Part shown: positions 16,765 to 25,501 of the stretch, piece after piece
Layout: every line of letters starts with the position of its first letter
Position numbering within the stretch: the stretch's first letter is position 1
NCBI GenBank assembly: GCA_028874365.1
Contig: JAPPJZ010000082.1
Location: 1-64,000, forward strand
Length of the DNA stretch: 64,000 nucleotides
Reading direction: 5' to 3'
DNA from: Chloroflexota bacterium
GTDB lineage: Bacteria; Chloroflexota; Dehalococcoidia; Bin125
Notes under the pieces: model-generated
Told to the model about the DNA's origin: nothing
Databases searched by the model: none
What the model saw: only the letters and a program-made list of their open reading frames with translations
Position numbers and translations under genes: made by a program

Positions 16765-17274
16765 ATGACGACGACCACCAATCGGACCGCCCTGTTCGCC
16801 GAGGGCCTGCGGGCCGCTCAGGGAGAGTTCGTGCAGTGTCGATCGTGGGACGATGTCTGGCAATACGCAGAATCGCTGAGCGACGAAACGCCCGTTGTCG
16901 CGCCGGCCGCCTATGTACACCTACAACGAGGTGAGTCGCCTGACGAGGAGGATCCATTGCGTTCCATCGCTGATCGATCAGTAGGTATCACTATTGCAAC
17001 TTGTGGGATCGCTGAAACGGGATCAGTACTACTGATTGAACCTGCGCCGATCGACCGGGCGGTCTCGCTCTTGACCAGGCATCTGATCGTCGCCCTGGCG
17101 GAACCGGATATCGTCGACGAACTGACGGACGGTTTCCGCTGGCTCGCACAGCAACCTCGCGCCGCGGCCTATGCCACCTTCGTCACCGGACCGTCGCGCA
17201 CCGCCGATATCGAACGTTCACTGACGATCGGTGTCCAGGGACCGAGCCGGCTCACGGTGGCGGTGCTCCCATGA
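16765..17274 (+). CDS. lutC: LUD-domain protein, LutC/YkgG type
   Basis: Component of the LutABC L-lactate oxidation system, together with the fused LutB-LutA protein that starts 4 bp inside its 3' end (ATGA overlap). The 169-residue protein carries the LUD fold signature in its second half: GIAETGSVLL, then FVTGPSRTADIERSLTIGVQGP, matching the family GPS-x-T-x-DIE motif. The first part is more variable. It probably acts in the cytoplasm as part of an iron-sulfur enzyme complex delivering electrons from lactate, or a related hydroxy acid, to the respiratory chain. The start ATG lies 6 nt after TAGACT and has no SD. Confidence 0.9.
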   Translation: MTTTTNRTALFAEGLRAAQGEFVQCRSWDDVWQYAESLSDETPVVAPAAYVHLQRGESPDEEDPLRSIADRSVGITIATCGIAETGSVLLIEPAPIDRAVSLLTRHLIVALAEPDIVDELTDGFRWLAQQPRAAAYATFVTGPSRTADIERSLTIGVQGPSRLTVAVLP

Positions 17275-19445
17275 GCGCGTCGACCGCGCCGTTCAAGCAG
17301 CGCTATCGGCGTTCGGTCAGTGACCCAGAGCTCAAGCCGCGGTTGCTCGCCTTCCAACGATCCTGGCGCGAAAGCCGTGACGCGCAGGTCCGAAGCCTGG
17401 AACAGCGGACCGAGCGATCATTCGACGAACTGCGCAGGGAATTCGCCGCGGTCAAGGATTCAACCCTCGAGCGGATCGACGACTACATCGCAGAGTTCCG
17501 CGCCAACGCCGAGGCCGCCGGCGCGACCGTGGTTCAGCTGTCCACGGCGGAAGAGGCAGTCAACTACATCGCCGCCGTCTGCAAGTCGCGCGGTATCGAT
17601 CTCGTCGTCAAGAGCAAGTCGATGGTGTCGGAGGAGATCGAACTCAACTACGAGCTTGAGCAACGAGGCATCACCGCGATCGAGACCGACCTGGGCGAAT
17701 GGCTGCTCCAGCTCGCCGAGGAGCGGCCTTCGCACCTGGTCATGCCGGCGATCCACCAAAAGCGCCAGTACGTCGCCGAGATCCTCGGTGAAGAGCTGGG
17801 TCGCGAGTTCGATCCGGACGACATCCCGGCGATGGTTGCCAGCGCGCGCGATGGATTGCGTCGGCACTACCTCTCAGCCGGCGCGGGTCTGACCGGCGCC
17901 AACGCGTTGATCGCCGAGACGGGCAGCATTGTCGTCGTGACCAACGAGGGCAACATGCGCCTCGCCACGTCTTTGCCCGACGTGCATTTCGTGACCGCCG
18001 GGATCGAGAAGCTGATCCCGTCCTGGTCGGACGCCGAACGCCAGCTGCAACTCCTGCCGCGCTCCGCCACCGCGCAGACGTTGAGCACCTACACGACTTG
18101 CATTACGGGAGCCCAGCCGGGCAAGGAGATGCACGTCATCCTGCTCGATAACGGCCGACGCGCCATGCGCGACAGCGATGTGATCGGAGATGCGCTGCGC
18201 TGCATCCGCTGCGGGGCCTGCGCCAACGTGTGTCCGCCCTACCAGATCGTCGGCGGCCACACCTTCGGCCACATCTACACCGGCGCGATTGGGCTGGTGA
18301 ACACAACGTTCCACCACGGGATTGAAGACGCCGCCGGACCGCAAGGGCTCTGCGTCTCCTGCGGCGCTTGCCAGACGGTCTGCCCGGTCGACATACCGTT
18401 GCCAAAGCAGATTCTCGAAATCCGCCACCGGTCCCACGAGTCAGGCCATGCACCGCTCTGGGAGCAGATTGCGCTGCGACTGTGGGCCAGGCCGCGGCTG
18501 TTCCACCACCTGATGGGCGTCGCCGCCGCCGGGTCAGGGCTTGCGAGGCTTGTCGGTCTTGTCCGTGGTGATCATCTCCGTGCACCATTGCCAAAGAGGC
18601 TTCGCTGGCGCGCGATCCCGGCCTTACCGCTGCGTAGTGGCCGCACACTGATCAAGAGCCGCGCTCCCCAGTCCACGCTCTCCGACTCCCCGGCTGCCGG
18701 CCAAACCGTCGACCTGTTTGCCCAGTGTCTGGCCGACCGCCTCATGCCGTCTGCCGTGGACTCCGCTGCCAGGCTGATTGAGGCCGGGGGAGCCGCAGTT
18801 AACGTCCCCGAGTCGCAACACTGCTGCGGACTGCCCGCGTTCGATGCCGGCGATTGGGACATGGCGCGACGAATGGCCGAGCACACCATTGAGGCACTGG
18901 AAGACGGCGAGCGTGAGATCGTCACTCCAGCGCCAAGCTGCGTCATTTCGATGCAGGATCACTGGCCGCGCTTGTTTGCCGACGATGGCGAGTGGCGAGC
19001 ACGAGCCGCCGGCGTCAGCGACCGAGTTCACGACCTTGCTGACTGGCTCGAGGGGCCGGGCCGTTTGCCCGACGCTTGCCTGCGCAACGGCGACGGTACG
19101 TCATGGACCGCGCATCGGTTTTGCCAGGCTTCGAACCGCAATGATGCGGGCGCTCGGATCGACAAACTCGTCGAACGCCTGACTGGTGAGACCGCCAGGC
19201 CGCTAGCGGAACCGGACGTCTGTTGCGGCTTCGGCGGACTGACATCCCTCGCCGCTCCGGAGGTCGGAGCAGGCATTCTCGAGCGCAAACTGGCTTGCGT
19301 AGCCGAATCTGGATGCGACACGCTGATCACCAACAATCCGGGCTGCGTCATCCACCTCCGAGCCGGCGCCAATGCCGGCGGCGCCAACCATAAGACGCTG
19401 CACTACGCCGACTTCCTCGCCGCGCGCCTGCCGAAGGATCCGTGA
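17271..19445 (+). CDS. Fused LutB-LutA lactate-utilisation iron-sulfur protein
   Basis: One 724-residue polypeptide joins what are usually two subunits. Residues ~60-300 form the LUD domain of LutB (GLTGANALIAETGSIVVVTNEGN). Two ferredoxin motifs follow: C311-x2-C314-x2-C317-x3-C321-P and C361-x2-C364-x2-C367-x3-C371-P. The C-terminal third is LutA-like with two cysteine-rich CCG domains: C518-C519-G in QHCCGLPAFDAGD and C651-C652-G in VCCGFGG, the heterodisulfide-reductase type cluster sites. It would oxidise L-lactate to pyruvate with LutC. The translational overlap with lutC supports one complex. Substrates other than lactate are known for relatives, so glycolate-like acids cannot be excluded. 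Confidence 0.9.
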   Translation: MSASTAPFKQRYRRSVSDPELKPRLLAFQRSWRESRDAQVRSLEQRTERSFDELRREFAAVKDSTLERIDDYIAEFRANAEAAGATVVQLSTAEEAVNYIAAVCKSRGIDLVVKSKSMVSEEIELNYELEQRGITAIETDLGEWLLQLAEERPSHLVMPAIHQKRQYVAEILGEELGREFDPDDIPAMVASARDGLRRHYLSAGAGLTGANALIAETGSIVVVTNEGNMRLATSLPDVHFVTAGIEKLIPSWSDAERQLQLLPRSATAQTLSTYTTCITGAQPGKEMHVILLDNGRRAMRDSDVIGDALRCIRCGACANVCPPYQIVGGHTFGHIYTGAIGLVNTTFHHGIEDAAGPQGLCVSCGACQTVCPVDIPLPKQILEIRHRSHESGHAPLWEQIALRLWARPRLFHHLMGVAAAGSGLARLVGLVRGDHLRAPLPKRLRWRAIPALPLRSGRTLIKSRAPQSTLSDSPAAGQTVDLFAQCLADRLMPSAVDSAARLIEAGGAAVNVPESQHCCGLPAFDAGDWDMARRMAEHTIEALEDGEREIVTPAPSCVISMQDHWPRLFADDGEWRARAAGVSDRVHDLADWLEGPGRLPDACLRNGDGTSWTAHRFCQASNRNDAGARIDKLVERLTGETARPLAEPDVCCGFGGLTSLAAPEVGAGILERKLACVAESGCDTLITNNPGCVIHLRAGANAGGANHKTLHYADFLAARLPKDP

Positions 19446-19454
19446 GGGAACCAG

Positions 19455-20369
19455 ATGCCGACTGTCATCGATGTCCACGTCCACCTCTGCCGAACGCCCG
19501 AGCAGGAGGCAATCGTCTTTCCCAGACGCGGCCTGCCGCTGGAGTGGCGCTGGGCCAACGGCGACGCCTGCGGCGAGTACATGACCCGCAACGACGTCGA
19601 AGCGATCGTCGGGCTGAACTACATGGTCGTGCCGGAGATGTTCGAGCAGCAACGGGAGCGCCGGCCGGAGGCGACGGCCGAGGCACTCCTGGAGATGCTT
19701 CACGACCGAGTACGCAGCTTCAACTCCTGGACACTGGCGCGCCAGGCGGAAGATTCCCGCATTCGAACGTTCCTCTGCTGTGACATCGGAACATGGGTCG
19801 AGACGGACCTGCTGATGGAGGAACTCGAGCGCGGCGTCGCTCTCGGCGCGCGAGGCGTCAAAATGCATCCCGGTCTGGGCCGTTACTTCCCTGCCGACGA
19901 ACGGATGATGCCCCTCTACGCCCGGCTGGAAGAGTTGGGCCTGCCGATCCTTAGCGACACCGGAGCACTGCGCGGCGGGCCGGGAGACCACGTATACGGG
20001 ATGCCAGACCACTTCATTCCCGTATTCGAGCGCTTCCCACGGTTGCAGTTCATCATGGCCCACATGCCCGGCGCGTACTGGGACCAGCGGATCGACATCG
20101 CCAAGCGCTTCCCCCAGGTCATCTTCGATACTGCCGGAGGCTTCGACGACGGCCATTTCACCTGCCGCGATGGACGCCGAGCCTGCGCACTGGAAGATGC
20201 GGCGCGGCTGATCCGAACGCTCGGAGTGGAGCGAGTCCTGTTCGGCTCCGACGCGCCAGGCGCCGATCAGCAGCCGCAGGTCCTGCAGTTGCTCCGCAGC
20301 GGGCTCACAGACAGCGAGTTGGATCGCGTGCTGGTGGAGAACGCTCGGCCGGTTCTGGGTCTGAACTGA
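19455..20369 (+). CDS. Amidohydrolase family 2 metal-dependent hydrolase
   Basis: TIM-barrel hydrolase or decarboxylase of the ACMSD/amidohydrolase_2 type, 304 residues. The metal ligands expected of the family can be seen: H8-x-H10 in DVHVHL, the histidine of VKMHPG on strand 4-5, H in FIMAHMPG, and the Asp of LFGSDAPG near the C-terminus. It starts 9 bp after the fused lut gene with gaggg as SD, so it may be the last gene of that operon. Its substrate is unknown; relatives decarboxylate aromatic acids or hydrolyse lactones. The following thiolase-like gene has its own promoter element, which overlaps the 3' end of this gene. Confidence 0.85.
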   Translation: MPTVIDVHVHLCRTPEQEAIVFPRRGLPLEWRWANGDACGEYMTRNDVEAIVGLNYMVVPEMFEQQRERRPEATAEALLEMLHDRVRSFNSWTLARQAEDSRIRTFLCCDIGTWVETDLLMEELERGVALGARGVKMHPGLGRYFPADERMMPLYARLEELGLPILSDTGALRGGPGDHVYGMPDHFIPVFERFPRLQFIMAHMPGAYWDQRIDIAKRFPQVIFDTAGGFDDGHFTCRDGRRACALEDAARLIRTLGVERVLFGSDAPGADQQPQVLQLLRSGLTDSELDRVLVENARPVLGLN

Positions 20370-20386
20370 CGCCCTAGACTCGCCGA
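20368..20386 (+). promoter_or_regulatory. Leaderless-type promoter: TAGACT six bases before ATG
   Basis: TAGACT at 20375-20380 is followed by 6 nt and the ATG at 20387, with no SD. The 14-mer gacgccctagactc is identical to that in front of the gene at 13881. Confidence 0.55.
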
Positions 20387-21562
20387 ATGAGCAACCACCC
20401 CGACCGCAGCGACCTGCGAAACCTCCAGGACAAGACCGCGATCGTTGGCGTCGGCACGACCGAGTTTGGCGCCATCTACCGCGACCTCGATCCGGAGCGC
20501 TCTGCCTACGAACTCGGATTGATCGCCTTCCGCCAAGCGCTCAAGGACGCTGGTCTCAAGCGCACCGAGGTCGACGGCGTGATCGTCTCGCGGCTACCTC
20601 ACTACGGGCGCATGTGCGAGATGATCGGCCTGCGCCATCCGCGATTTGTCAACGTGTTGCCGGGCGAGGGTCGGCAATCCGGGATCGCCTTGCAGTACGC
20701 AGCGCTGGCGGTCGCGAACGGCATGGCCGACGTGGTGGCCTGCATCTACGGCAACAATGGACGTTCGGCCGGCGCGAAGTACGGCGGCGAGAGCCGCGGC
20801 ATTTCGACGCAGGCGATGTTCAAGGCGCCCTATGGGATGACCTCACCCGGGGCGGTGACCTCGATGATGTTCCGCCGCCACCAGTACCGTTATGGCACCA
20901 CGACCGAGCCGCTGGCGCACCTCGCCATTTCCAATCGCGCCAATGCCGCGCTCAATCCCAACGCCGTCATGCAGCGGCCGATCACGATGGACGACTACCA
21001 CGGCGCCCGCTACATAGCCGAACCGCTCTGCCTGTTCGACTACTGCCTGATCAACGACGGCGGTGTCTGCTTCATCGTCACCTCCGCCGAACGTGCCCGC
21101 GACCTCAAACACACCCCGGTGCTGATCCACGCGACCTCCCAGGCTTCAGACATCACACCCGTCTACGTCGCCGACGATTTCTGGCATGAGCCGATGTCGC
21201 AGATCGCCGACGACCTCTTCGCCAACTCCGAGGCCCCTCGCGAGGATCTGGCGTTCGCGCAGCTCTACGACAACTTCACCCCGACGATGCTGTTCACGCT
21301 CGAGGGGATGGGCTTCTGTGAGCCGGGTGAAGGTGGCGACTGGATTACGCCCGAGCGGATCGGTCTGCACGGCGAGTTGCCGCTCAACACCGGCGGCGGA
21401 CACACCAGCGAATCCTACATGCAGGGCTGGGCGCTGCACGTCGAGGCGGTGCGGCAGCTGCGGCAGGAGTGCGGCGAGCGCCAGGTCGACGACGCACAGT
21501 ACGGCCTCTACGCCTGTGCCGCTCCCCTGGCGACCGGACACATACTGAAGCGGGACAACTGA
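20387..21562 (+). CDS. Thiolase-fold protein without nucleophilic Cys, Ltp2-like
   Basis: Thiolase-superfamily protein of 391 residues related to SCP-x/lipid-transfer proteins and to Ltp2-type retro-aldolases. Where true thiolases have their nucleophilic cysteine, this sequence reads VLPGEGRQSGIALQYAA, so classical thiolysis is not expected. The C-terminal block NTGGGHTSESYMQGW carries Y344 at the place where Ltp2-type aldolases have a conserved active-site tyrosine. The DUF35 zinc-ribbon gene starts on the last base of its stop codon (TGATG), and such pairs form one complex in steroid side-chain cleavage. A C-C bond cleaving or acyl-CoA handling role is therefore likely; the substrate is unknown. 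Confidence 0.85.
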   Translation: MSNHPDRSDLRNLQDKTAIVGVGTTEFGAIYRDLDPERSAYELGLIAFRQALKDAGLKRTEVDGVIVSRLPHYGRMCEMIGLRHPRFVNVLPGEGRQSGIALQYAALAVANGMADVVACIYGNNGRSAGAKYGGESRGISTQAMFKAPYGMTSPGAVTSMMFRRHQYRYGTTTEPLAHLAISNRANAALNPNAVMQRPITMDDYHGARYIAEPLCLFDYCLINDGGVCFIVTSAERARDLKHTPVLIHATSQASDITPVYVADDFWHEPMSQIADDLFANSEAPREDLAFAQLYDNFTPTMLFTLEGMGFCEPGEGGDWITPERIGLHGELPLNTGGGHTSESYMQGWALHVEAVRQLRQECGERQVDDAQYGLYACAAPLATGHILKRDN

Positions 21563-22002
21563 TGACCACCGAATCACCAACTCCGGAACTCAGCTACGAG
21601 AAGCCGCTGCCGCCGGTGCTCGAACTGACCAAGCCGTTCTGGGACGGCTGCCGCGAAGGCGTGCTGCAGATTCAGTTCTGCAACATCTGCGATCTCCCCT
21701 GGTTCCCGCCGGCCGAGGCCTGCCCGCGATGTCTCCAGGACGACTGGGAATGGCGGCCAATCTCAGGCCACGGAACGGTCTGGTCCTGGATCCGCATGTG
21801 GCAGAAGTACTTCCCCGGCTGGTCGCCCGACGAGTATCCATACACCGTCGCGCTGATCAAGCTCGAGGAGGGTCCCTACATGTACTCGACACTCGTCGAG
21901 ATCGAGGACCAGGACGTCAGCTGCGACCTCGCGGTCGAGGTCGATTTCCGCAGAGTCAACGACGAGATCACACTGCCGGTGTTTCGACCCGCGACCACGT
22001 AG
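21562..22002 (+). CDS. DUF35 zinc-ribbon/OB-fold protein, partner of thiolase-like protein
   Basis: 146-residue protein with an N-terminal helix, a rubredoxin-like zinc ribbon (C-x2-C in FCNICDLPWFPP and C-x2-C in ACPRCLQ, 15 residues apart overall) and an OB-fold with the family phrase GHGTVWSWIRM. DUF35 proteins bind CoA esters and pair with thiolase-fold enzymes such as Ltp2. The ATG overlaps the stop codon of the thiolase-like gene, which supports a stoichiometric complex. It is cytoplasmic, with no membrane segment. Confidence 0.92.
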   Translation: MTTESPTPELSYEKPLPPVLELTKPFWDGCREGVLQIQFCNICDLPWFPPAEACPRCLQDDWEWRPISGHGTVWSWIRMWQKYFPGWSPDEYPYTVALIKLEEGPYMYSTLVEIEDQDVSCDLAVEVDFRRVNDEITLPVFRPATT

Positions 22003-22008
22003 TCTCTC

Positions 22009-22518
22009 GTGTCCGACGAACTGCCGCTCGAGTCAGGTTGGCCAGCACGCGACTTCGACGCGGAAGCGCGAGCATACTTGCTTCACGAAGCGCGTCAGCG
22101 TGTTCAGGAACAACTCGCGCAGGTAAGGAACTACGACGTCAAGATCGCCGCCCTGTTCACCGCGAGCGCTGGTCTATTCGCACTCAGCGGCTTTCTCGGC
22201 AACCTCAGGCTTGACGCTTCCGCAGCCGCGCTTCTCACAATGATGGCGGTGTTTGCTTCACTAATCGCGTGGATTCTGCTGGGATTCGCCTACTGGCTGA
22301 GAGAGACCGGCACGGGCTTGGAAATGCAAGCCATACGCGAGAATTATGCAGGCGCGTCAAGACAAGAGTTAGAGGACGCCGCGCTGGAGTCGCACGTTGA
22401 GGACTTCATACTCAATGAGCGCACGATTCGTGCCAAAGCACGTTGGCTCACGAGGTCACTATTCGCGGTCGCAGCACAACTCGTCCTGCTGTTCGCCGCA
22501 ACGATTGCGAGTTCTTAG
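22009..22518 (+). CDS. Small integral membrane protein of unknown function
   Basis: 169 residues, GTG start 6 bp after the DUF35 stop. An N-terminal amphipathic helix (EARQRVQEQLAQVRNYDVK) precedes two close transmembrane segments, roughly residues 45-63 and 74-98. A charged helical stretch and a third hydrophobic segment at the C-terminus follow. The layout of helical arm plus membrane pairs recalls small effector-like or SMODS-type membrane proteins, but no motif supports that. I do not recognise a family. It may be cotranscribed with the preceding genes. Confidence 0.65.
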   Translation: MSDELPLESGWPARDFDAEARAYLLHEARQRVQEQLAQVRNYDVKIAALFTASAGLFALSGFLGNLRLDASAAALLTMMAVFASLIAWILLGFAYWLRETGTGLEMQAIRENYAGASRQELEDAALESHVEDFILNERTIRAKARWLTRSLFAVAAQLVLLFAATIASS

Positions 22519-22571
22519 GGCAACCAGCTGAACTCAGCGTTTCGAATCGACCGTCCTGGGATGGACGTTGG

Positions 22572-22703
22572 TCATGCGCCATTCTTGTAGATGGTGCGCG
22601 GAAGGGGACGACGCCGTGGCTGGCTCGCTTTGGTAGGTGGCTTGCCAGCAGCGGCCTTCTCGGACTTGTCAACGGTTCCTTCGCGATCCTTAGCGGTCGC
22701 CAT
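22572..22703 (-). CDS. Small basic disordered protein (43 residues)
   Basis: A short frame, ATG 22703 to TGA 22572, is preceded by a strong Shine-Dalgarno (gggagg, five bases before ATG). The product begins MATAKDREGT, is rich in Lys, Arg, Ala and Pro with almost no hydrophobic residues, and ends RTIYKNGA. It looks like an intrinsically disordered basic peptide, possibly nucleic-acid binding. It fills an otherwise empty 230-bp gap between convergent genes. Evidence is the SD and composition only. Confidence 0.5.
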   Translation of the reverse strand: MATAKDREGTVDKSEKAAAGKPPTKASQPRRRPLPRTIYKNGA

Positions 22704-22748
22704 CTCTGCCTCCCTTTCCGGCCGCCGGCCCTAACCCCGCAGATGCGT

Positions 22749-23915
22749 TCATGTTAGCGATTCCAACTCTGAGAGTACCTCCGCCTGATGCTCGCCGAGT
22801 CTCGGCGCCGGACGCGTTGGAGTCGCGACGGGTGTGCCCTCGAAGTCCCACGGCGGCGCGACCTGGCGCATGACGGATCCGTCGGCCTGTGCCAGATCGA
22901 ACAGCGCTCCGACTGCTTCAACCTGCGGATCCCTGCTCAGGCGCTCGTAGTCGTGCATGGGGAAGGCCCAGCCTCCGTGGCGTTCGACGATCTCCATGAC
23001 CTGCTCGGCGTCGAAGTTGGCGAAGCCCCGCTCCCACAGCGGCTTGAGTTCGGCCGAGTATCGGCCGGCTCCACCGGCGCCGTCGGTGCGCAGCTTGTCG
23101 TACTCGGGATGCTCACGCGCCCAATCCATGCCCAGTTCATCGATAAGCGACTCGAACGCCTCGCCGCGGATCCGGGCCAGGGAGAAGTAGATCGGCAGGT
23201 CGCGGCACTGGTAGCCGTGATCAGGAGGCTTGACGTAGCTGTCGAGATGGAAGCCCCACCATTCGTCGGGATTGGAGAGCGCCACCCAGAGGGTTGAGCG
23301 CATCGCGATGAGGCTGCCGAACAGCGAAACCTCGACACGTTGGCCGCCCGTCGGATTGTCAGGATCGCTGTCGTCGCGCGCGAATAGGGCGGCGCAGATC
23401 GCTTGGATGGCGTTGTTCGCCGCGAAGACTGAGCCGATGTCGCTGCCATGGCGAACCGGCGGCTCGCCGAGGTTGCCGAGTGACGACGTCGCCTCGCTCG
23501 CCATCTGGGTGCCGATCTCCGACGCCGGTCGATCAGCCCAGGGGCCTCGCGGTCCGAAGCCGGAGATCGCGCAGTAGACGAGCCCGGGCGCATCGAGTCG
23601 TTCCCAGCCCAGTGCCTCCGGCAGGCCGTACTTGTCGACGACGGCGACGTCCGCCTGCGCGAGCAGGCGTCGCGCGGTCCCGACGTCACTCTGCGAGGAC
23701 CAGTCCAGCACGATTCCACGCTTGCTGCGATTGAGGGTTCGGAAGACGGGTGAATCGCCGTCGAGGGATGGCGCCCAGCCTCTCGAACGATCACCTTGCA
23801 GCGACTCGATCTTGATCACATCTGCGCCAGCGTCGCCCAGCGACATGGCGGTATATGGGCCTGCGACACCTTCGGCGATTTCGACGACGCGATATCCGTC
23901 GAGCGGTGCCGGCAC
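22749..23915 (-). CDS. CaiB/BaiF CoA-transferase paralogue, catalytic Asp apparently Ser
   Basis: Class III CoA-transferase of 388 residues, GTG start one base after the stop of the next CaiB gene. The family opening LDGYRVVEIAEGVAGPYTA, the block ADVIKIE and the ISGFGPRGPW motif are all present. The aspartate nucleophile of this family normally sits in a D-x-x-x-G pattern before the helix ending AAL. Here the aligned residue is S162 (GSDIGSVFAAN), with an Asp three residues earlier. If the alignment is right it cannot form the usual aspartyl-CoA intermediate and may act as the non-catalytic member of a heterodimer with its tandem paralogue. Substrate unknown. Confidence 0.9.
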   Translation of the reverse strand: MPAPLDGYRVVEIAEGVAGPYTAMSLGDAGADVIKIESLQGDRSRGWAPSLDGDSPVFRTLNRSKRGIVLDWSSQSDVGTARRLLAQADVAVVDKYGLPEALGWERLDAPGLVYCAISGFGPRGPWADRPASEIGTQMASEATSSLGNLGEPPVRHGSDIGSVFAANNAIQAICAALFARDDSDPDNPTGGQRVEVSLFGSLIAMRSTLWVALSNPDEWWGFHLDSYVKPPDHGYQCRDLPIYFSLARIRGEAFESLIDELGMDWAREHPEYDKLRTDGAGGAGRYSAELKPLWERGFANFDAEQVMEIVERHGGWAFPMHDYERLSRDPQVEAVGALFDLAQADGSVMRQVAPPWDFEGTPVATPTRPAPRLGEHQAEVLSELESLT

Positions 23916-23916
23916 G

Positions 23917-25134
23917 CTAGTCGCCGATCAGCGGGGTGGGTTCGTCGGCAGTCACTCTTCGCGCGGTCAGCTCGTCGAGGATCTCGCCAGTGTGCTCGCC
24001 GGGCATACAGGCGCCGAACCAACGAGCGGGCGTGCGGGAAAACTCCCAGGGCGCGCCGCCGGTCCAGACATTGCCCCAGCCCGAGGTCTCGACCTCGCGC
24101 AGATACTGATTCTCAATCGCCTGCGCATGATGTTGCAGGGTCTCGAACGAGATCGGGTAGCCGCACGGGATCCCCGCCGCGCTGAGCCGCAACATCCAGT
24201 AGTGCCTGGGCCGCTGTAGGAATCCCGCCTGAAGCAGCGCCGCGAGTTCAGTTCGCCGCGCGACGCGCCCTCGGTTTGTGCTCCAGCGCGGATCGCTGGC
24301 GAGGTCGTCTATTCCCTCGACCCCTGCCTCTGACTCGCGCATTGCGGCGGCGAAGCGCTGCCATTCGTCTTCGCTGGTGACTGAGACGCCAATCCAGTCG
24401 CCCCACTGACACTGGAAAGCCTGATCAGGTGCGGTTGCAAACGCAGCGGAGCCCTGCGGCTGGTACAGCTCACCGGTGCTCAGGTACTCGGCGATGCGTC
24501 CGCTCTGTAGGGCCATACCGGCGCGGAGCATGCCGACGTGGATGCGCTGGCCCTTGCCGGTGCGCTTATGCGCCAGCAGTCCCATGAGCACCGCTTGTGC
24601 GGCGACATTGCCGGTCGTGGCGTCGATCTGGGCCATGTGCCGATAGACCTCGGGACGTCCGCCTTCTGCGCCGCTGACCGACCAGAAGCCGGTGAAGTAC
24701 TGGGCCTGGACGTCGGCGCCGGGCTTGTCGCGCATCGGCCCGACTTCGCCCCAGCCGGTGATCGCGGTGTAGATGATGTCCGGGTTGACGGCTTTGACCT
24801 GTTCGTAGCCGACGCCCATGCGCTCGGCCGCGCCGGGACGCATGTTGATCAGGAAGACGTCGCAGGTCTGCAGCAGCTCGTATGCGGTCTGTCGGTCGGC
24901 GGCCGACTTGAGATCGAGGAACAGCCCACGCTTGTTCTGGTTCCAGGTCATGTAGCCAATCGAGGTGCCATTGATCGTCGGCGGTACACCCGCGCCGAGA
25001 GTACGCGGATCGATCGACGGCTGCTCGATGTGGATCACGTCCGCGCCGAGCGCGCCCAACTGCGTCGAGGCCCAAGGCCCGACCATCCACAGCGTCAGAT
25101 CGAAGACGCGTACTCCATCGAGCGGTCCGGGCAT
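23917..25134 (-). CDS. CaiB/BaiF class III CoA-transferase
   Basis: Transfers CoA between carboxylic acids through an enzyme-bound aspartyl thioester. The 405-residue protein has the N-terminal LDGVRVFDLT, ADVIHIEQPS, an ITGWGEVGP motif and D171 in AQIDATTGN at the nucleophile position. ATG 25134 follows ggag at suitable spacing. It is immediately upstream of a second CaiB gene, one base apart, so both are cotranslated from one mRNA and may form the interlocked dimer together. No dehydrogenase or racemase lies in the same operon to point to a substrate. Confidence 0.93.
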   Translation of the reverse strand: MPGPLDGVRVFDLTLWMVGPWASTQLGALGADVIHIEQPSIDPRTLGAGVPPTINGTSIGYMTWNQNKRGLFLDLKSAADRQTAYELLQTCDVFLINMRPGAAERMGVGYEQVKAVNPDIIYTAITGWGEVGPMRDKPGADVQAQYFTGFWSVSGAEGGRPEVYRHMAQIDATTGNVAAQAVLMGLLAHKRTGKGQRIHVGMLRAGMALQSGRIAEYLSTGELYQPQGSAAFATAPDQAFQCQWGDWIGVSVTSEDEWQRFAAAMRESEAGVEGIDDLASDPRWSTNRGRVARRTELAALLQAGFLQRPRHYWMLRLSAAGIPCGYPISFETLQHHAQAIENQYLREVETSGWGNVWTGGAPWEFSRTPARWFGACMPGEHTGEILDELTARRVTADEPTPLIGD

Positions 25135-25183
25135 ATCGGTCTCCGTCCACGGTCGCTGTCAGCCGCCATGATAGGTCTGGCGC

Positions 25184-25501
25184 TTACCCTCCGCCGCGCT
25201 GAGCCTTCATCATGAAACGGTCGAGCAGTTCCTCGACCGCCTCTTCTGTATCGGCGGTGAAGACGAAGTGGTGCTCGTCCATCTTCGTGGGCAGCCGCGG
25301 ATGCATCTGGGTCTGCTCGCTGCGCCAGATCACGGTCCATCCGTCGCCGGACATGGCGGCGTCAGGCGTCACCACGGCGTCGGGGTCCGTGGGACCCGGA
25401 TCGGGCGGTTCGATCTCCGTTGCGCCCAACTGCTCGAGGTATTGGCGCAGGAGCCAGATCGGGACCGCACGTAGGGTCAGTTCGCGGACTGCCTGAGACA
25501 T
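25184..25501 (-). CDS. Conserved-looking small protein of unknown function
   Basis: 105-residue soluble protein beginning MSQAVRELTL. It has an N-terminal helix, a Pro/Asp-rich middle (PPDPGPTDPDAV) and a C-terminal half that looks like an alpha-beta fold (GWTVIWRSEQ, HHFVFTADTEEAVEELLDRF). I do not recognise the family. It sits between the CaiB pair and the SDR gene, all leftward. A TAGGGT hexamer 7 nt before its ATG and no SD suggest its own leaderless transcript. Confidence 0.65.
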   Translation of the reverse strand: MSQAVRELTLRAVPIWLLRQYLEQLGATEIEPPDPGPTDPDAVVTPDAAMSGDGWTVIWRSEQTQMHPRLPTKMDEHHFVFTADTEEAVEELLDRFMMKAQRGGG

